Under the pieces are notes generated by a model. It searched no databases. It was not told the DNA's origin and saw nothing but the letters and a program-made list of their open reading frames with translations. The position numbers were made by a program, and so were the translations under genes. Positions 25,036-35,485 of a stretch of 64,000 nucleotides of DNA are shown piece by piece; positions within the stretch are counted from its first letter, which is position 1; the number at the start of each line of letters is the position of its first letter. Source of the DNA: Secundilactobacillus pentosiphilus (GTDB lineage: Bacteria; Bacillota; Bacilli; Lactobacillales; Lactobacillaceae). The stretch spans positions 1-64,000 of the forward strand of contig NZ_BCMI01000006.1 of the NCBI RefSeq assembly GCF_002217985.1, written 5' to 3'.

Positions 25036-25872
25036 ATGAAGTTTAAAATCAACCGGGGAAAATCAAAGCAGCACGTTGAGCGCACGCCATGGGAAAAATA
25101 CCAGTCTGAAAAGCGGCAGCGTGCTGCTAAAAAGACCAACCGCGTTCAGCGAATTGGCGCTAAATTACCACGGTTGAAACAGCAAAAGCATCGTCGTCTT
25201 GCACAGCGAATGGGCCTTTTAATTGGAATTTTTGGCGTTATTTTACTTGTTTCGGGTTACTACGTTTCACCGTTAAGTCATATTGGCCGGATCAACGTGG
25301 TTGGCAATAAGGTGTTATCCAAACAACAGATGATCAGGGTTAGCGGGATTAACCGCGGCGACTCGATTTATCGCGTTGTGGGGAAGGAACAAAAGTTAGC
25401 AAAGCGGGTTAAAGCTAATACGCCGCGTGTTAAGCAAGTCTCGTTTTCCGTTGCCCATTTTAACCAGCTGACTATTCGGGTCAAAGAGCATGCCACTGCC
25501 GGTTTCGTACCGGCGAACGGGTACTACCGGGTGGCACTGTGCAGCGGCGTCATCTCAAAGGAACGTCAAAAGCAGCCAACGGGGAGTTACCCGGTTTATA
25601 ATAAATTTAACTCGCGTCGGCAGCTTTCATTGATGATTCAGCAGTATGCTAAACTACCGACAAAGATTCAAACCGGGATTTCAGAAATTCAATTTTCACC
25701 TACCAAGGCGAATCCGCAGCGAGTTCACTTATACATGAACGATGGTAATGAAGTGTATGCGTCAATCCCAACCTTTGCCAGTAAAATGGCTTACTATCCT
25801 AGTATTGCCGCAAAGATGTCTCACAAGGGCGTCGTTAATTTAGAAGTCGGTGCTTATTCTTATTCGTTTTAA
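25036..25872 (+). CDS. divIB: Cell division protein DivIB/FtsQ
   Basis: A 278-residue bitopic protein: a basic cytoplasmic N-terminus of about 55 residues, one membrane helix (about 58-78, MGLLIGIFGVILLVSGYYV), a POTRA domain starting at INVVGNKVLS and a beta-type domain. It belongs to the FtsL-DivIB-DivIC complex that links the early divisome to septal synthases. Position between murG and ftsA supports the call. A gap of 180 bases follows, so ftsA may have its own promoter. Confidence 0.92.
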   Translation: MKFKINRGKSKQHVERTPWEKYQSEKRQRAAKKTNRVQRIGAKLPRLKQQKHRRLAQRMGLLIGIFGVILLVSGYYVSPLSHIGRINVVGNKVLSKQQMIRVSGINRGDSIYRVVGKEQKLAKRVKANTPRVKQVSFSVAHFNQLTIRVKEHATAGFVPANGYYRVALCSGVISKERQKQPTGSYPVYNKFNSRRQLSLMIQQYAKLPTKIQTGISEIQFSPTKANPQRVHLYMNDGNEVYASIPTFASKMAYYPSIAAKMSHKGVVNLEVGAYSYSF

Positions 25873-26052
25873 GGGGAATAAACCAGACTATTCCAGTGTT
25901 GGTGAAAACGTTTTAGTTTTTCGCCGTTGATTACCTAATATCGGTGTAAGTATGCCTTTTTTAACGAGTAGTGTTTGTGGTAAACTGAAAGGTAAATTAA
26001 GACTTTTTCAAGAGAATTCATCAAATCGAAATCAGAGGAGGTTCCTGCTACT

Positions 26053-27375
26053 ATGGATATTTCAGGCATGTATGTAGGACTTGATATTGGAACAACCTCA
26101 ATTAAAGTCATCGTGGCAGAATATTTAGAGGGACAACTGAACGTATTGGGTGTCGGTAATGAACGTGCAGCTGGACTGAGTCGTGGCGTGATTGTGGATA
26201 TTGACAAGGCAAGTGAAGCAATCAAGCGTGCGGTAAAGGCAGCTGAAGAAAAAGCCAGCATTCAAATTCACGATGTGATTGTGGGTATTTCGGCAAATAT
26301 GTTAAAAATCGAACCCGTAACAGGGATGATTGCTATTGGCGATCAGGCGCGTGAAATCACCGATCAAGACGTAAGGGACGTTGCATCGGCTGCTATCATT
26401 CAAAATTTACCGCCGGAACGAGAAATTGTTAACCTCGTACCAGACGAATTTATCGTCGATGGTTTCGATGGTATCAAGGACCCGAGATCAATGGTTGGTG
26501 TTCGTTTAGAAATGAATGGGATGCTCTTTACTGGGCCGAAGACAATCGTACATAACACTAAAAAAGCGGTTGAACAGGCTGGGTTGAATGCACAACTGGC
26601 AGTAGTCAGTCCAATTGCTCAAGGCTTAAGTATCTTAAGTGATGGTGAGCAGGACTTCGGGACCGTCCTTCTTGATTTGGGTGGCGGACAAAGTACTGCT
26701 GCTGTCATTCATGATCACCGTCTGAAGTTTGCAGAGGTTGATCCTGAAGGCGGCGATTACATTACCAAAGATATTTCGGTTGTTTTGAACACCTCGATCG
26801 AAAACGCGGAAAAATTAAAGCGGAATTACGGTTTTGCCGATTCATCACGTGCTTCTGAAGATAATCAATTTCCCGTTGACGTGGTTGGTCAAAGCAGACC
26901 CACTGATATTTCGGAGAAGTATTTAGCAGAAATTATTGAAGCTCGGTTAATGCAGATCTTCGGGAAACTGAAAAAACATTTAGATGCCACTAATGCTTTG
27001 TCATTGCCAGGTGGTATCGTATTGACCGGGGGCGTTGCTGCGCTTCCGGGAATCACCGACCTCGCACAGGATGTTTTCGATGTGCCGGTCAGAGTTTCAA
27101 TACCTGATCAAATGGGTCTGCGTCATCCTTCGTTCACTCAGGCACTGTCACTGGTTAATTACCGGGGGCAAATGAGTGAAGTTGCTTTGCTGGTTCAGTC
27201 GGCTTTAGCTGGTAATAATCAACTTGCGTCACAAGTTAAATCACAGCCAGAACCGGAACAGTCAGTCGAAGTGAGTGACACCCAACATTCTAAAACGACT
27301 CAAAGTCGTAGTAATAAGCCGAAGAAACAACGTGGACAGGGAATCAAAAAGTTTTTCACTGACTTTTTTGATTAG
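26053..27375 (+). CDS. ftsA: Cell division protein FtsA
   Basis: A 440-residue actin-fold ATPase that anchors FtsZ filaments to the membrane. The phosphate-1 loop VGLDIGTTSIKV is near residue 7, VLLDLGGGQSTAAV near 212 and GIVLTGGVAALPGI near 317. A charged, Q/S-rich linker (about 388-428) ends in the amphipathic membrane-targeting helix GIKKFFTDFFD. The start has an upstream gaggagg. ftsZ follows after 24 bases. Confidence 0.96.
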   Translation: MDISGMYVGLDIGTTSIKVIVAEYLEGQLNVLGVGNERAAGLSRGVIVDIDKASEAIKRAVKAAEEKASIQIHDVIVGISANMLKIEPVTGMIAIGDQAREITDQDVRDVASAAIIQNLPPEREIVNLVPDEFIVDGFDGIKDPRSMVGVRLEMNGMLFTGPKTIVHNTKKAVEQAGLNAQLAVVSPIAQGLSILSDGEQDFGTVLLDLGGGQSTAAVIHDHRLKFAEVDPEGGDYITKDISVVLNTSIENAEKLKRNYGFADSSRASEDNQFPVDVVGQSRPTDISEKYLAEIIEARLMQIFGKLKKHLDATNALSLPGGIVLTGGVAALPGITDLAQDVFDVPVRVSIPDQMGLRHPSFTQALSLVNYRGQMSEVALLVQSALAGNNQLASQVKSQPEPEQSVEVSDTQHSKTTQSRSNKPKKQRGQGIKKFFTDFFD

Positions 27376-27399
27376 CCCGAATACTGGAGGGATTTAAAA

Positions 27400-28644
27400 A
27401 TGGAATTTTCTTTAGATTCAACACAAAACCGAGGCGCCAATATTAAAGTGATTGGTGTTGGCGGCGGTGGCGGTAACGCCGTTAACCGAATGATTACAGA
27501 AGACGTTAAGGGTGTCGAATACATTGTTGCTAATACTGATGTCCAAGCGCTAGAAGCTTCCAAGGCCGAGACTAAAATTCAATTAGGACCAAAATTAACC
27601 CGCGGATTAGGCGCTGGCTCTAATCCAGAAGTTGGTTCTAAAGCAGCTCAGGAAAGTGAAGACCAAATTAGCGAAGCGCTAGCTGGTGCTGATATGGTCT
27701 TTGTCACTGCCGGTATGGGCGGCGGAACCGGGAATGGTGCCGCACCGATCATTGCCAAACTGGCTAAGGAGCAGGGCGCATTGACTGTGGGTGTGGTTAC
27801 GCGTCCATTTACCTTTGAAGGGCCTAAGCGTTCCCGTTACGCGGCTGAGGGCGTTGCGGCAATGAAGGAAAGCGTGGATACGCTGATCGTAATTGCCAAC
27901 AACCGGCTCCTTGAAATTGTTGATAAGAAAACGCCAATGATGGAAGCCTTCCAAGAAGCCGATAACGTTCTTCGTCAAGGAGTTCAAGGAATTTCCGACT
28001 TGATCACCAGTCCCGGCTATGTCAACTTGGACTTTGCTGACGTGAAGACGGTCATGCAAGATCAAGGGGCCGCACTGATGGGTGTGGGTTCCGCAAACGG
28101 TGAAAACCGGACGGAAGATGCTACTAAGAAAGCCATTTCTTCGCCATTGCTTGAAGTTTCAATTGATGGTGCTGATCAAGTGCTGCTGAACATTACCGGT
28201 GGGCCTGACTTATCCTTATTTGAAGCCCAGTCAGCTTCTGAAATCGTTTCACAATCGGCTACCAGCGATGTCAACATTATTTTTGGGACATCAATTGACG
28301 AGAACCTCGGTGATGAAGTTCGCGTTACCGTAATTGCAACCGGAATCGACAAAAAGAAGCGGTCAGCTAAGACCCGTACAGCACGTCGTTTATCTGACGA
28401 TTCTACACCAGTGAACGATTCGCATCGCAAAGAAAACGATAGCCAAATGGATAATTTTAATTCTGATCAAGGTGATCAAAGCCAAGGGTCAACGGAATCT
28501 CGGCGTCCAGATACCGGCGAATTTGACGGTGTTTCAAAACCGGATTTCAGTGTCTTTAATAACGACGATTCATCAAACGCAACCGATGATGACACTGGTT
28601 TGGACACCCCGCCATTCTTCAAGCACCGTCGTAAAAACGACTAG
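27400..28644 (+). CDS. ftsZ: Cell division GTPase FtsZ
   Basis: A 414-residue tubulin homolog that forms the Z-ring. The tubulin signature GGGTGNGA is at residues 107-114, the N-terminal nucleotide block [14 protein letters not shown] near 18, and the T7 loop NLDFADVKT near 209. After residue 320 comes a disordered linker rich in S, D and N, ending in the conserved C-terminal peptide [12 protein letters not shown] that binds FtsA and SepF. Confidence 0.97.
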   Translation: MEFSLDSTQNRGANIKVIGVGGGGGNAVNRMITEDVKGVEYIVANTDVQALEASKAETKIQLGPKLTRGLGAGSNPEVGSKAAQESEDQISEALAGADMVFVTAGMGGGTGNGAAPIIAKLAKEQGALTVGVVTRPFTFEGPKRSRYAAEGVAAMKESVDTLIVIANNRLLEIVDKKTPMMEAFQEADNVLRQGVQGISDLITSPGYVNLDFADVKTVMQDQGAALMGVGSANGENRTEDATKKAISSPLLEVSIDGADQVLLNITGGPDLSLFEAQSASEIVSQSATSDVNIIFGTSIDENLGDEVRVTVIATGIDKKKRSAKTRTARRLSDDSTPVNDSHRKENDSQMDNFNSDQGDQSQGSTESRRPDTGEFDGVSKPDFSVFNNDDSSNATDDDTGLDTPPFFKHRRKND

Positions 28645-28689
28645 TGTTCCGGCAATTAATCCCGATAAATAGCGAAAGGAGCGTTTTTC

Positions 28690-29136
28690 ATGGGAAAGTT
28701 TAGTATGAGTCGCTTTTTTGGCATGGATGATAATTACGAAGAAGATGCTGAAGCATCCCAAGACACTCAGCAACAGGCGGCTGATGAGTCAATTGCGCAT
28801 GATCTGCATCAGCGACATAATGACAATAAAGTTGTGTCGTTAAATGCGCCTCGTGCAGCTGCTAGTCAATCCAGCAAGATTTCGTTGTTTGAACCTCGGC
28901 TTTATGCGGATGTTCAAGATATCGCTAAACAACTGCTGAATCAGCAGGCAGTGATTGTGAATTTTGGTCGGATTGATGATGACAATGCTCGGCGAATCGT
29001 TGATTTTTTGACGGGTACCGTGTTCGCTATTGATGGTGATATTGAACGTATTGGGGATGCCATTTTCCTGTGCACGCCCAAGAATTTTGAAATTACCGGG
29101 GATCTTTCAGCTACCTTAGGTAAGAAACTGAAGTAA
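28690..29136 (+). CDS. sepF: Cell division protein SepF
   Basis: A 148-residue protein with an N-terminal amphipathic membrane-binding stretch ([12 protein letters not shown]), an acidic linker, and a C-terminal SepF domain (about 60-145) with [22 protein letters not shown]. SepF forms rings that bundle FtsZ and tether it to the membrane. Position directly after ftsZ is typical. Confidence 0.94.
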   Translation: MGKFSMSRFFGMDDNYEEDAEASQDTQQQAADESIAHDLHQRHNDNKVVSLNAPRAAASQSSKISLFEPRLYADVQDIAKQLLNQQAVIVNFGRIDDDNARRIVDFLTGTVFAIDGDIERIGDAIFLCTPKNFEITGDLSATLGKKLK

Positions 29137-29147
29137 GGAGTGAGTAT

Positions 29148-29432
29148 TTGGTCGCTTTTGTGACGTTCGTTTTTTGGTTATTAAGTAAGGCAATTGACCT
29201 GTATATGATGGCGATTGTCGTCTATGCGTTATTGAGCTGGTTCCCAGGAGCTTATCAAACCAAGCTGGGGCAGTTTTTAGGTGCAATTGTTGAACCTTTT
29301 CAACGCTGGTTTAACTTTGCAACCATTGGTATGATTGGTTTTGCACCATTGGTAGCCATCTTTGTGCTTGGTATTGTCCGTAGCGGATTAGTGTACCTTG
29401 AACAAATTGTTTTTAGACTTATGGGAATGTAG
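29148..29432 (+). CDS. ylmG: YggT family membrane protein (YlmG)
   Basis: A 94-residue protein with two YggT-type membrane segments (about residues 3-30 and 60-88) separated by the loop WFPGAYQTKLGQFLGAIVEPF. YggT proteins sit in the ylm cluster with sepF and divIVA and affect division or membrane insertion in some species; the exact role is unknown. The start is TTG with aaggagtg upstream, 11 bases after the sepF stop. Confidence 0.88.
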   Translation: MVAFVTFVFWLLSKAIDLYMMAIVVYALLSWFPGAYQTKLGQFLGAIVEPFQRWFNFATIGMIGFAPLVAIFVLGIVRSGLVYLEQIVFRLMGM

Positions 29433-29447
29433 TAGGAGGAGTTAGCT

Positions 29448-30230
29448 TTGGCTGATCGCATCGCGCAGCATTTTCGGGCAGAAGAAGCACCCTTTATTGA
29501 AAGTGCAACGGGTTGGATTCAACAGGCCAGTGATGAATATCGGCCAATTTTAACCCATTTTTTAAATCCGAGACAGCAGTATATTTTATCAACGTTAGTG
29601 AATAGTGATTCAGACCTGAAGCTTAAGTTCCAGGGGGGTTATTCTGGTGCAGAGATGTGCCGAGCCTTCATCTTTCCGGATTACGTTGATCCAGCTGGCC
29701 TTGACTTTGAAATCAACTTATTTGACATTGATTACCCAAGAAAGTTTACCCAACTTCAACATGGTCAGATTCTGGGCTCTGTATTGGGTGCGGGAATTGA
29801 CCGTAACGTCCTCGGTGATATCATCACTGATGGTGATCACTGGCAGTTTTTTATCACTACCGATATGAGTCGCTACGTTGTTTCTCAAGTTGATCGAATG
29901 GGAAAAATCAAAGTTCGGTTGAATCAAATAGAACTGACAGATCACCTCGCACCGATAGATGCTTGGGAGGAGGAGAGTACAACACTTTCCTCGACGCGAC
30001 TTGATAACGTTGTAGCAACCGGCTTTCATTTATCAAGACACCACGCCAAAGAGTTAATAGAAGCCGGTCGAGTTCAACTGAATTGGAACGATTTTGATCG
30101 ACCAGACTACCAGCTGGAACATCAAGATATTATTTCAGTTCGCGGCTTCGGCCGTGTGAGATTAACCAGTGTTAACGGCGTGACTAAAAAGGATAAATTG
30201 AAGGTCACACTGGCAGTGCTGCATAAATAA
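29448..30230 (+). CDS. ylmH: YlmH family S4-domain RNA-binding protein
   Basis: A 260-residue protein with an N-terminal YlmH region (about 1-170) and a C-terminal S4 domain (about 183-245, SSTRLDNVVATGFHLSRHHA). YlmH homologs have been linked to rescue of peptidyl-tRNA-obstructed 50S subunits and, by position, to division. The TTG start has taggagg upstream. It lies between ylmG and divIVA. Confidence 0.9.
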   Translation: MADRIAQHFRAEEAPFIESATGWIQQASDEYRPILTHFLNPRQQYILSTLVNSDSDLKLKFQGGYSGAEMCRAFIFPDYVDPAGLDFEINLFDIDYPRKFTQLQHGQILGSVLGAGIDRNVLGDIITDGDHWQFFITTDMSRYVVSQVDRMGKIKVRLNQIELTDHLAPIDAWEEESTTLSSTRLDNVVATGFHLSRHHAKELIEAGRVQLNWNDFDRPDYQLEHQDIISVRGFGRVRLTSVNGVTKKDKLKVTLAVLHK

Positions 30231-30253
30231 TTGCAATCGGGGAGGAACAAGTT

Positions 30254-30961
30254 ATGGTACTTAGCCCATTAGACATTCATAATAAAGAGTTTTCAACAAA
30301 GTTACGGGGATACAATGTTGATGAAGTTAATGATTTTTTAGAGCAGATCATTAAGGATTATCAGATCACTTTGGATCAGAATAAGAAACTGACTGATCAA
30401 TTATCTTCTGCTGAAGAAAAGCTGAAATACTTCAATGATTTGAAAGATTCTTTAAATCAATCGATCATTGTGGCTCAAGAGGCAGCTGATAAAGTGAAAG
30501 CCAATTCGCAAAAAGAAGCCGAGATCATCAATCAGGAAGCGCAAAAGCAAGCAACTGATACGGTGAGCGAAGCGACGGATAAAGCAAACCAGTTGATCTC
30601 TGAAGCTTCAAAGCGTGCTCAAAACCTTGCCGTTGAAACGGATGACTTGAAGAAGAGCACCCGCGTTTTCCGGCAACGGCTGCAAGTGATGCTTGAAAGC
30701 CAGTTGGCAGAAATCAAGAGTGACAGCTGGGATAATCTGCTTAAAGATGATGGTTCATCAACCTATGATGAAATTCAGGATGCCATTAAACGAAACAAGC
30801 TTGACAACGGGAATGATGATGGCGTAAACTCGACTTCACAGGCAGATGATCAAACTGATTCTTCAGATGAGATCTATGACGCTGACCAGCCAGTTGATCC
30901 AGATAAGGATCCCGAGGCTGAAACAGTGGTTATTTTCCCAGATGATGACTCTAAGCAATAG
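30254..30961 (+). CDS. divIVA: DivIVA polar scaffold protein
   Basis: A 235-residue coiled-coil protein. The N-terminal lipid-binding domain MVLSPLDIHNKEFSTKLRGYN and DEVNDFLEQI is the family signature; a long coiled coil covers about residues 30-160, and an acidic D/S-rich tail about 180-235. DivIVA senses negative membrane curvature at septa and poles. It is the last gene of the cluster before the ileS T-box. Confidence 0.93.
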   Translation: MVLSPLDIHNKEFSTKLRGYNVDEVNDFLEQIIKDYQITLDQNKKLTDQLSSAEEKLKYFNDLKDSLNQSIIVAQEAADKVKANSQKEAEIINQEAQKQATDTVSEATDKANQLISEASKRAQNLAVETDDLKKSTRVFRQRLQVMLESQLAEIKSDSWDNLLKDDGSSTYDEIQDAIKRNKLDNGNDDGVNSTSQADDQTDSSDEIYDADQPVDPDKDPEAETVVIFPDDDSKQ

Positions 30962-30974
30962 CCTGCAGTAAACT

Positions 30975-31199
30975 TTAAAGCGGTATGGAGAACAGAAAGC
31001 ATAGCAGCAAGTTTCAGAGAGCCGGTGCAATGGTGGAAATCCGGTAACCCCTGCTGATATGCAGATCATCTTCTAGCTGTCTGACTGAAACGTAAGTCAG
31101 AACGGGTCGGCTCCGTTAACGGCTAAGATAAGAGCGTTATTGATTCTAAAATTGGGTGGTACCACGAAGACTTCGTCCCTTGGGTGAGGTCTTTTTTTA
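30975..31199 (+). promoter_or_regulatory. Isoleucine T-box riboswitch upstream of ileS
   Basis: The conserved T-box attgggtggtaccacg is at 31151-31166 and is followed by a terminator of about 12 bp and a T-run. Stem I is visible, with the apical block gagagccggtgcaatggtgg and the helix gcatagcagc/gctgatatgc leading to a specifier loop that holds ATC at 31065-31067. Uncharged tRNA-Ile pairs with specifier and T-box and favours antitermination of ileS. Confidence 0.92.
31167..31198 (+). terminator. T-box regulatory terminator
   Basis: The stem aagacttcgtcc/ggtgaggtctt with G-T pairs is followed by seven T residues. It competes with the antiterminator formed by the T-box at 31151-31166. Confidence 0.85.
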
Positions 31200-31231
31200 T
31201 ACCATCTAATAAATTTGAGGAGGGACCCTAA

Positions 31232-34036
31232 TTGCGGGTAAAAGACACACTGAACTTGGGTAAAACTAAGTTTAAAATGCGCGGTAACTTACCAGTCAAA
31301 GAAGTTGAACGTCAAAAAGCTTGGGCTGATAATAAAGTATACCAATTAAGACAAAAATTAAACGAAGGTAAGCCGACGTTTATCTTACACGATGGCCCAC
31401 CATACGCTAACGGTGACATTCACATGGGTCATGCGTTGAACAAGATTTCTAAAGATTTCATTGTTCGTTACAAGTCAATGAACGGTTTCCGGGCACCATA
31501 CGTTCCCGGCTGGGATACTCACGGACTCCCAATCGAACAAAAGTTGACGCAACAGGGCTATGACCGCAAGAAGATGTCAACGGTTGAATTCCGAAAATTA
31601 TGTCGGAAGTACGCTTTAGAACAAGTTGACCGTCAACGTGAAGAGTTCAAACGTTTAGGTGTCACTGGTGACTGGGATAACCCATATTTGACACTAAAGC
31701 CAGAATTTGAAGCACAAGAAGTTCGGGTCTTTGGTGCGTTTGCAAAGCGCGGCTTGATTTTCAAGGGTAAGAAACCGGTCTTTTGGTCATGGTCATCTGA
31801 GTCAGCAATGGCTGAAGCTGAAGTTGAATACCATGATGTGACTTCACCTTCAGCCTTCTTTGCCGAACAAGTTGTCGATGGTAAGGGCGTCTTAGAGAAC
31901 GGCAATACATACATGGTTGTTTGGACAACGACGCCATGGACGATCCCAGCTTCAGAAGGGATTACAATTGACGCTACCTTTGATTATTCCGTGGTTCAAC
32001 CTAAGGGTGAAGACCGGAAATTCGTTTTGGCAACTGAATTGGTTGACACCTGTGCCGAAAAATTCGGCTGGGAAGACGTTAAGACACTTAAAACGGTTAA
32101 GGGTAAGGATCTCGATCGCGTTTTGGCGCAACATCCCTTCTACCCTGACCGTAAATTAGTCACCATGCTGGGTAACTTTGTTACGCTGGATGCTGGTACT
32201 GGCCTTGTTCATACCGCTCCTGGTTTTGGTGAAGATGACTTTTACGTTGGTAAAGAATATGATCTGCCGATTTTAGTACCAGTTGATGATAAAGGCTACA
32301 TGACAAGTGAAGCCGGTCCTGACTTTGAAGGCGTCTTCTATGATGATGCTAATAAGATCGCGCTGGATAAGTTAAAGGCAGCTAACCTGCTATTAGACTA
32401 CATGCCATACGAACATAGCTACCCATTCGACTGGCGGACTAAAAAGCCGGTCATCTTCCGGGCAACGCCGCAATGGTTTGCTTCAGTGGATAAGATGCGT
32501 GATGAAATCCTTGATGCGATTGATGACGTGACGTTCTACCCGAGCTGGGGCAAGAAGCGTTTGCACAACATGATTGCCGACCGTGGTGACTGGGTCATTT
32601 CACGGCAGCGTGTCTGGGGTGTGCCGCTACCAATCTTCTACGGTGAAGATGGTGAAGCAATTATTACACCAGAAACGATCGAACACGTAGCGCAATTATT
32701 TGGGAAGTACGGTTCAGACGTTTGGTTTGCACGGGATGCCAAAGATTTGTTGCCCGAAGGCTTTACATCACCGCATTCACCAAACGGTAAGTTTACGAAG
32801 GAAACCGACATTATGGACGTCTGGTTTGATTCCGGTTCGACCCATCAGGGTGTGCTGGTTGAACGCCCAGAACTCGAGTATCCCGCTGACCTTTACCTTG
32901 AAGGTTCTGATCAATACCGTGGCTGGTTTAATTCTAGTGTTATCACTAGTGTTGCCGTTTCTGGACACGCACCATACAAGGCGGTACTGTCACAAGGCTT
33001 TACCCTCGATGGTCAAGGCCACAAGATGAGCAAGTCTTTGGGCAACACAATTGCACCTGCTGAAGTGATCAAAAAGATGGGAGCTGAAATTGTCCGCTTG
33101 TGGGTTGCTTCTGTTGATAGCAGTGCCGATGTACGGGTTTCAATGGACGCTTTCACGAAGACTTCTGATGCTTACAAGAAGATCAGAAACACCATGCGTT
33201 ATATGCTGGCTAACACGACTGACTTTGATCCTAAGACTAATGCCGTGCCAGTAGAAGAGCTAGCCTCTGCAGATAAGTACATGCTGGCACAGTTTAACCG
33301 GTTTGTTGAAAGTATTAAAGGCCACTATGATAACTATGATTTCTTGGATATTTACAAGGAATTGATGAACTTCGTGATTTCGGACCTGTCTGCTTTCTAC
33401 TTGGACTTTGCTAAGGATATCTTATACATTGATGCTAAGGACAGCCACTCACGCCGTTCGATGCAAACCGTACTTTACGATATCGCAGCGGGCATGACTA
33501 AACTGTTGACACCAATTCTGCCGCACACAGCAGAAGAGATTTGGCCATTCTTAAAGGAGCCTGAAGATTACGCTCAATTAGCTGAGATGCCAACTGTTCA
33601 ACACTTTAATAACGAAGATCAGCTGGTTGCTGACTGGGATGCGTTCATGGAATTACGTTCTGACGTTTTGAAGGCGTTGGAAGAAGCCCGTGATCAAAAA
33701 CTGATTGGTAAGGCTTCTGAAGCCAAACTGACATTATACTTGGATGACAAGCAGACTAAGCTCTTGTCTGACTTAGATACTGATGTGCGTCAGGTATTGT
33801 TAGTTTCTGGTTTAACGGTTGCGTCAATGGCTGATGCACCAGCCGATGCTGAAAACTTCAATGATGGTGTTGCCATCGTTGTTGCTAAAGCAGATGGTGA
33901 AGTTTGTGAACGTTGTCGGATGACCCGTGAAACGGTTGGTGACGACAAAGATTACCCTCATTTCTGTGACCGTTGCGCTAAGATAGTGCGCAAGGAATTC
34001 CCAGAAACTGTGGGTGTTACCTTCGACGAAAAATAA
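31232..34036 (+). CDS. ileS: Isoleucyl-tRNA synthetase
   Basis: A 934-residue class I synthetase. The HIGH-type motif H64-M-G-H lies in [16 protein letters not shown] is near residue 598 (HKMSKSLGN), the editing domain is about 190-390 ([17 protein letters not shown] further on), and the C-terminal zinc finger has paired cysteines in CERCRM and CDRC. The start is TTG with gaggaggg upstream. It is controlled by the T-box at 30975. Confidence 0.97.
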   Translation: MRVKDTLNLGKTKFKMRGNLPVKEVERQKAWADNKVYQLRQKLNEGKPTFILHDGPPYANGDIHMGHALNKISKDFIVRYKSMNGFRAPYVPGWDTHGLPIEQKLTQQGYDRKKMSTVEFRKLCRKYALEQVDRQREEFKRLGVTGDWDNPYLTLKPEFEAQEVRVFGAFAKRGLIFKGKKPVFWSWSSESAMAEAEVEYHDVTSPSAFFAEQVVDGKGVLENGNTYMVVWTTTPWTIPASEGITIDATFDYSVVQPKGEDRKFVLATELVDTCAEKFGWEDVKTLKTVKGKDLDRVLAQHPFYPDRKLVTMLGNFVTLDAGTGLVHTAPGFGEDDFYVGKEYDLPILVPVDDKGYMTSEAGPDFEGVFYDDANKIALDKLKAANLLLDYMPYEHSYPFDWRTKKPVIFRATPQWFASVDKMRDEILDAIDDVTFYPSWGKKRLHNMIADRGDWVISRQRVWGVPLPIFYGEDGEAIITPETIEHVAQLFGKYGSDVWFARDAKDLLPEGFTSPHSPNGKFTKETDIMDVWFDSGSTHQGVLVERPELEYPADLYLEGSDQYRGWFNSSVITSVAVSGHAPYKAVLSQGFTLDGQGHKMSKSLGNTIAPAEVIKKMGAEIVRLWVASVDSSADVRVSMDAFTKTSDAYKKIRNTMRYMLANTTDFDPKTNAVPVEELASADKYMLAQFNRFVESIKGHYDNYDFLDIYKELMNFVISDLSAFYLDFAKDILYIDAKDSHSRRSMQTVLYDIAAGMTKLLTPILPHTAEEIWPFLKEPEDYAQLAEMPTVQHFNNEDQLVADWDAFMELRSDVLKALEEARDQKLIGKASEAKLTLYLDDKQTKLLSDLDTDVRQVLLVSGLTVASMADAPADAENFNDGVAIVVAKADGEVCERCRMTRETVGDDKDYPHFCDRCAKIVRKEFPETVGVTFDEK

Positions 34037-34051
34037 ACTTGTTTTAGAATA

Positions 34052-34097
34052 GGAACGAGAATGAGACAAAACCGATTGTCTCTTTCCCGTTCTTTTT
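34052..34097 (+). terminator. Terminator after ileS
   Basis: The stem gaacgagaa-tgagaca pairs with tgtctc-tttcccgttc and is followed by seven T residues. Confidence 0.88.
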
Positions 34098-34339
34098 TTA
34101 CTTCGGAGGCTTCAGGTTAGCCCTTTTTTCTGAATAGTTGGGCTATCCGGGTATCGTTACCTTGATTTAAATAGGTCTGGTAGTTTAGAATAATAAACGA
34201 GTTATTTCATAAATGTCACATTTTGGGTGGCATATTTACGGCAATATGTGATGGATTTGAATTGACGCTGCTTATTTTTCAAGAAAAATGATGCTGATAA
34301 GGTAATGATTAATGAACTTAACTTGAATGGAGTGGCAGT

Positions 34340-34570
34340 ATGATTAAGGGAACAGTAGAACGTTACAACGAACAAAGTGGTTTTGGTTTCATTAAAAGTC
34401 AAGCTGGGGAATCAGTTTTCGTTCACTACACAGGAATTGAAATGGGCGGTTTCAAAAAACTGACACCGGGACAAGAAGTTGAATTTGTCATTGTTGAAGG
34501 GCAAAAGGGACCTCAAGCTGCGCGGGTACGTCCAGTTTCGAAAACCAATGAATCGGATTCACAAGAATAG
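34340..34570 (+). CDS. Cold-shock domain protein
   Basis: A 76-residue single cold-shock domain protein with the RNA-binding motifs SGFGFIK (RNP1) and VFVHYTG (RNP2) and the segment GQEVEFVIVEGQKGPQAARV. The last ten residues are a polar tail. It binds single-stranded RNA and acts as an RNA chaperone. A leader of up to 240 bases precedes it, in which I see no clear promoter or known motif; csp mRNAs often have long leaders. Confidence 0.9.
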   Translation: MIKGTVERYNEQSGFGFIKSQAGESVFVHYTGIEMGGFKKLTPGQEVEFVIVEGQKGPQAARVRPVSKTNESDSQE

Positions 34571-34600
34571 CTCAGATATTGATTCATAAAGGATGATTAC

Positions 34601-35152
34601 ATGGATTTGGAAGAAAAAGTTGTCGCACATGAAGATATTTATGACGGTGCAATCATTAACGTTGAACGTCAAACGGTTGAATTGCCCAATGGTGAAAAGG
34701 CTCATCGTGAAATCGTTCATCATTCGGGTGCCGTGGCGATAATGGCAATTACAGCGGAAAACAAAATGATTTTGGTGCGTCAATGGCGCTCACCAATTGG
34801 GCGTACCACGCTGGAGATTCCGGCGGGAAAACTCGATTCACGTGATGGTGACGACCCGAAACACGCTGCTGTTAGGGAACTGAACGAAGAAATCCGCCTG
34901 CATCCCAGCCACTTAGAACGATTGACGGGTTTTTATTCCTCAGTGGGTTTTTCAGATGAATACATGACGCTATACTTAGCAACTGATCTCCAGCCCGTTC
35001 AATCAGAGCTGCCCCGTGATAAGGGTGAGAATTTAAATATTCGTGCTTATTCATTAGATGAACTAAAAACAATGGTGGCTAACGGGGAAATTGAAGATGC
35101 TAAAACAGTGATGGCCGTTTGGCGGTTTGAACTGATAGCGATGAAAAAGTAG
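34601..35152 (+). CDS. nudF: Nudix hydrolase, probable ADP-ribose pyrophosphatase
   Basis: A 183-residue Nudix protein resembling NudF-type ADP-ribose pyrophosphatases (ERQTVELPNGEKAHREIVHH, AVAIMAITAENKMILVRQWR). The Nudix box is atypical: the segment from GKLDSRDGDDP to AAVRELNEEIRL keeps the REL-x-EE core that binds metal, but the first acidic position is aspartate with an extra residue, and the glycine of EExG is arginine. Activity is likely but not certain. It is followed immediately by a small membrane protein gene. Confidence 0.85.
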   Translation: MDLEEKVVAHEDIYDGAIINVERQTVELPNGEKAHREIVHHSGAVAIMAITAENKMILVRQWRSPIGRTTLEIPAGKLDSRDGDDPKHAAVRELNEEIRLHPSHLERLTGFYSSVGFSDEYMTLYLATDLQPVQSELPRDKGENLNIRAYSLDELKTMVANGEIEDAKTVMAVWRFELIAMKK

Positions 35153-35461
35153 GTGGAGCATATCGCATATCAAAATGATGAGCACCAGTCAGATAATGAC
35201 GAGCAGCCTCTGAGTCGCAGTGCCTACCGAAAAGCACAACGCCAAAAGCAAGAGGCGTTTGACCGGCGCGACCGTGAACGGTTAAAAGCCGAAAAGCGTT
35301 ACGCCAAAGAGCACAGTGAACCAGAGTATGCGCCTGAACAGCAAGAAGCGGTGGCAGCGGGTAAAATCAACCGGCTGAAACGCCGTTTAAATTGGGCCAT
35401 TTTTTGGTTAATACTGGGGATTATCGCGGTCTTTTTGATCTTGTTTTTTGTTGAATTTTAA
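35153..35461 (+). CDS. Hypothetical single-pass membrane protein
   Basis: A 102-residue protein, highly charged for its first 78 residues (repeated Arg/Glu/Lys, likely helical, SRSAYRKAQRQKQ) and ending in one membrane helix (about 79-101, WAIFWLILGIIAVFLILFF), so it should be tail-anchored with a cytoplasmic head. I do not recognise a family. The GTG at 35153 directly follows the Nudix stop and no other in-frame start is better; the ribosome site is weak, which suggests coupling to the upstream gene. Confidence 0.65.
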   Translation: MEHIAYQNDEHQSDNDEQPLSRSAYRKAQRQKQEAFDRRDRERLKAEKRYAKEHSEPEYAPEQQEAVAAGKINRLKRRLNWAIFWLILGIIAVFLILFFVEF

Positions 35462-35485
35462 CGCTAATAAAGTGAGGATAATATG

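Noticed and set aside
27679-28065. A 128-codon ORF antisense to ftsZ
   Set aside because: It is a shadow of the ftsZ codon pattern, with no start signal and no family match.
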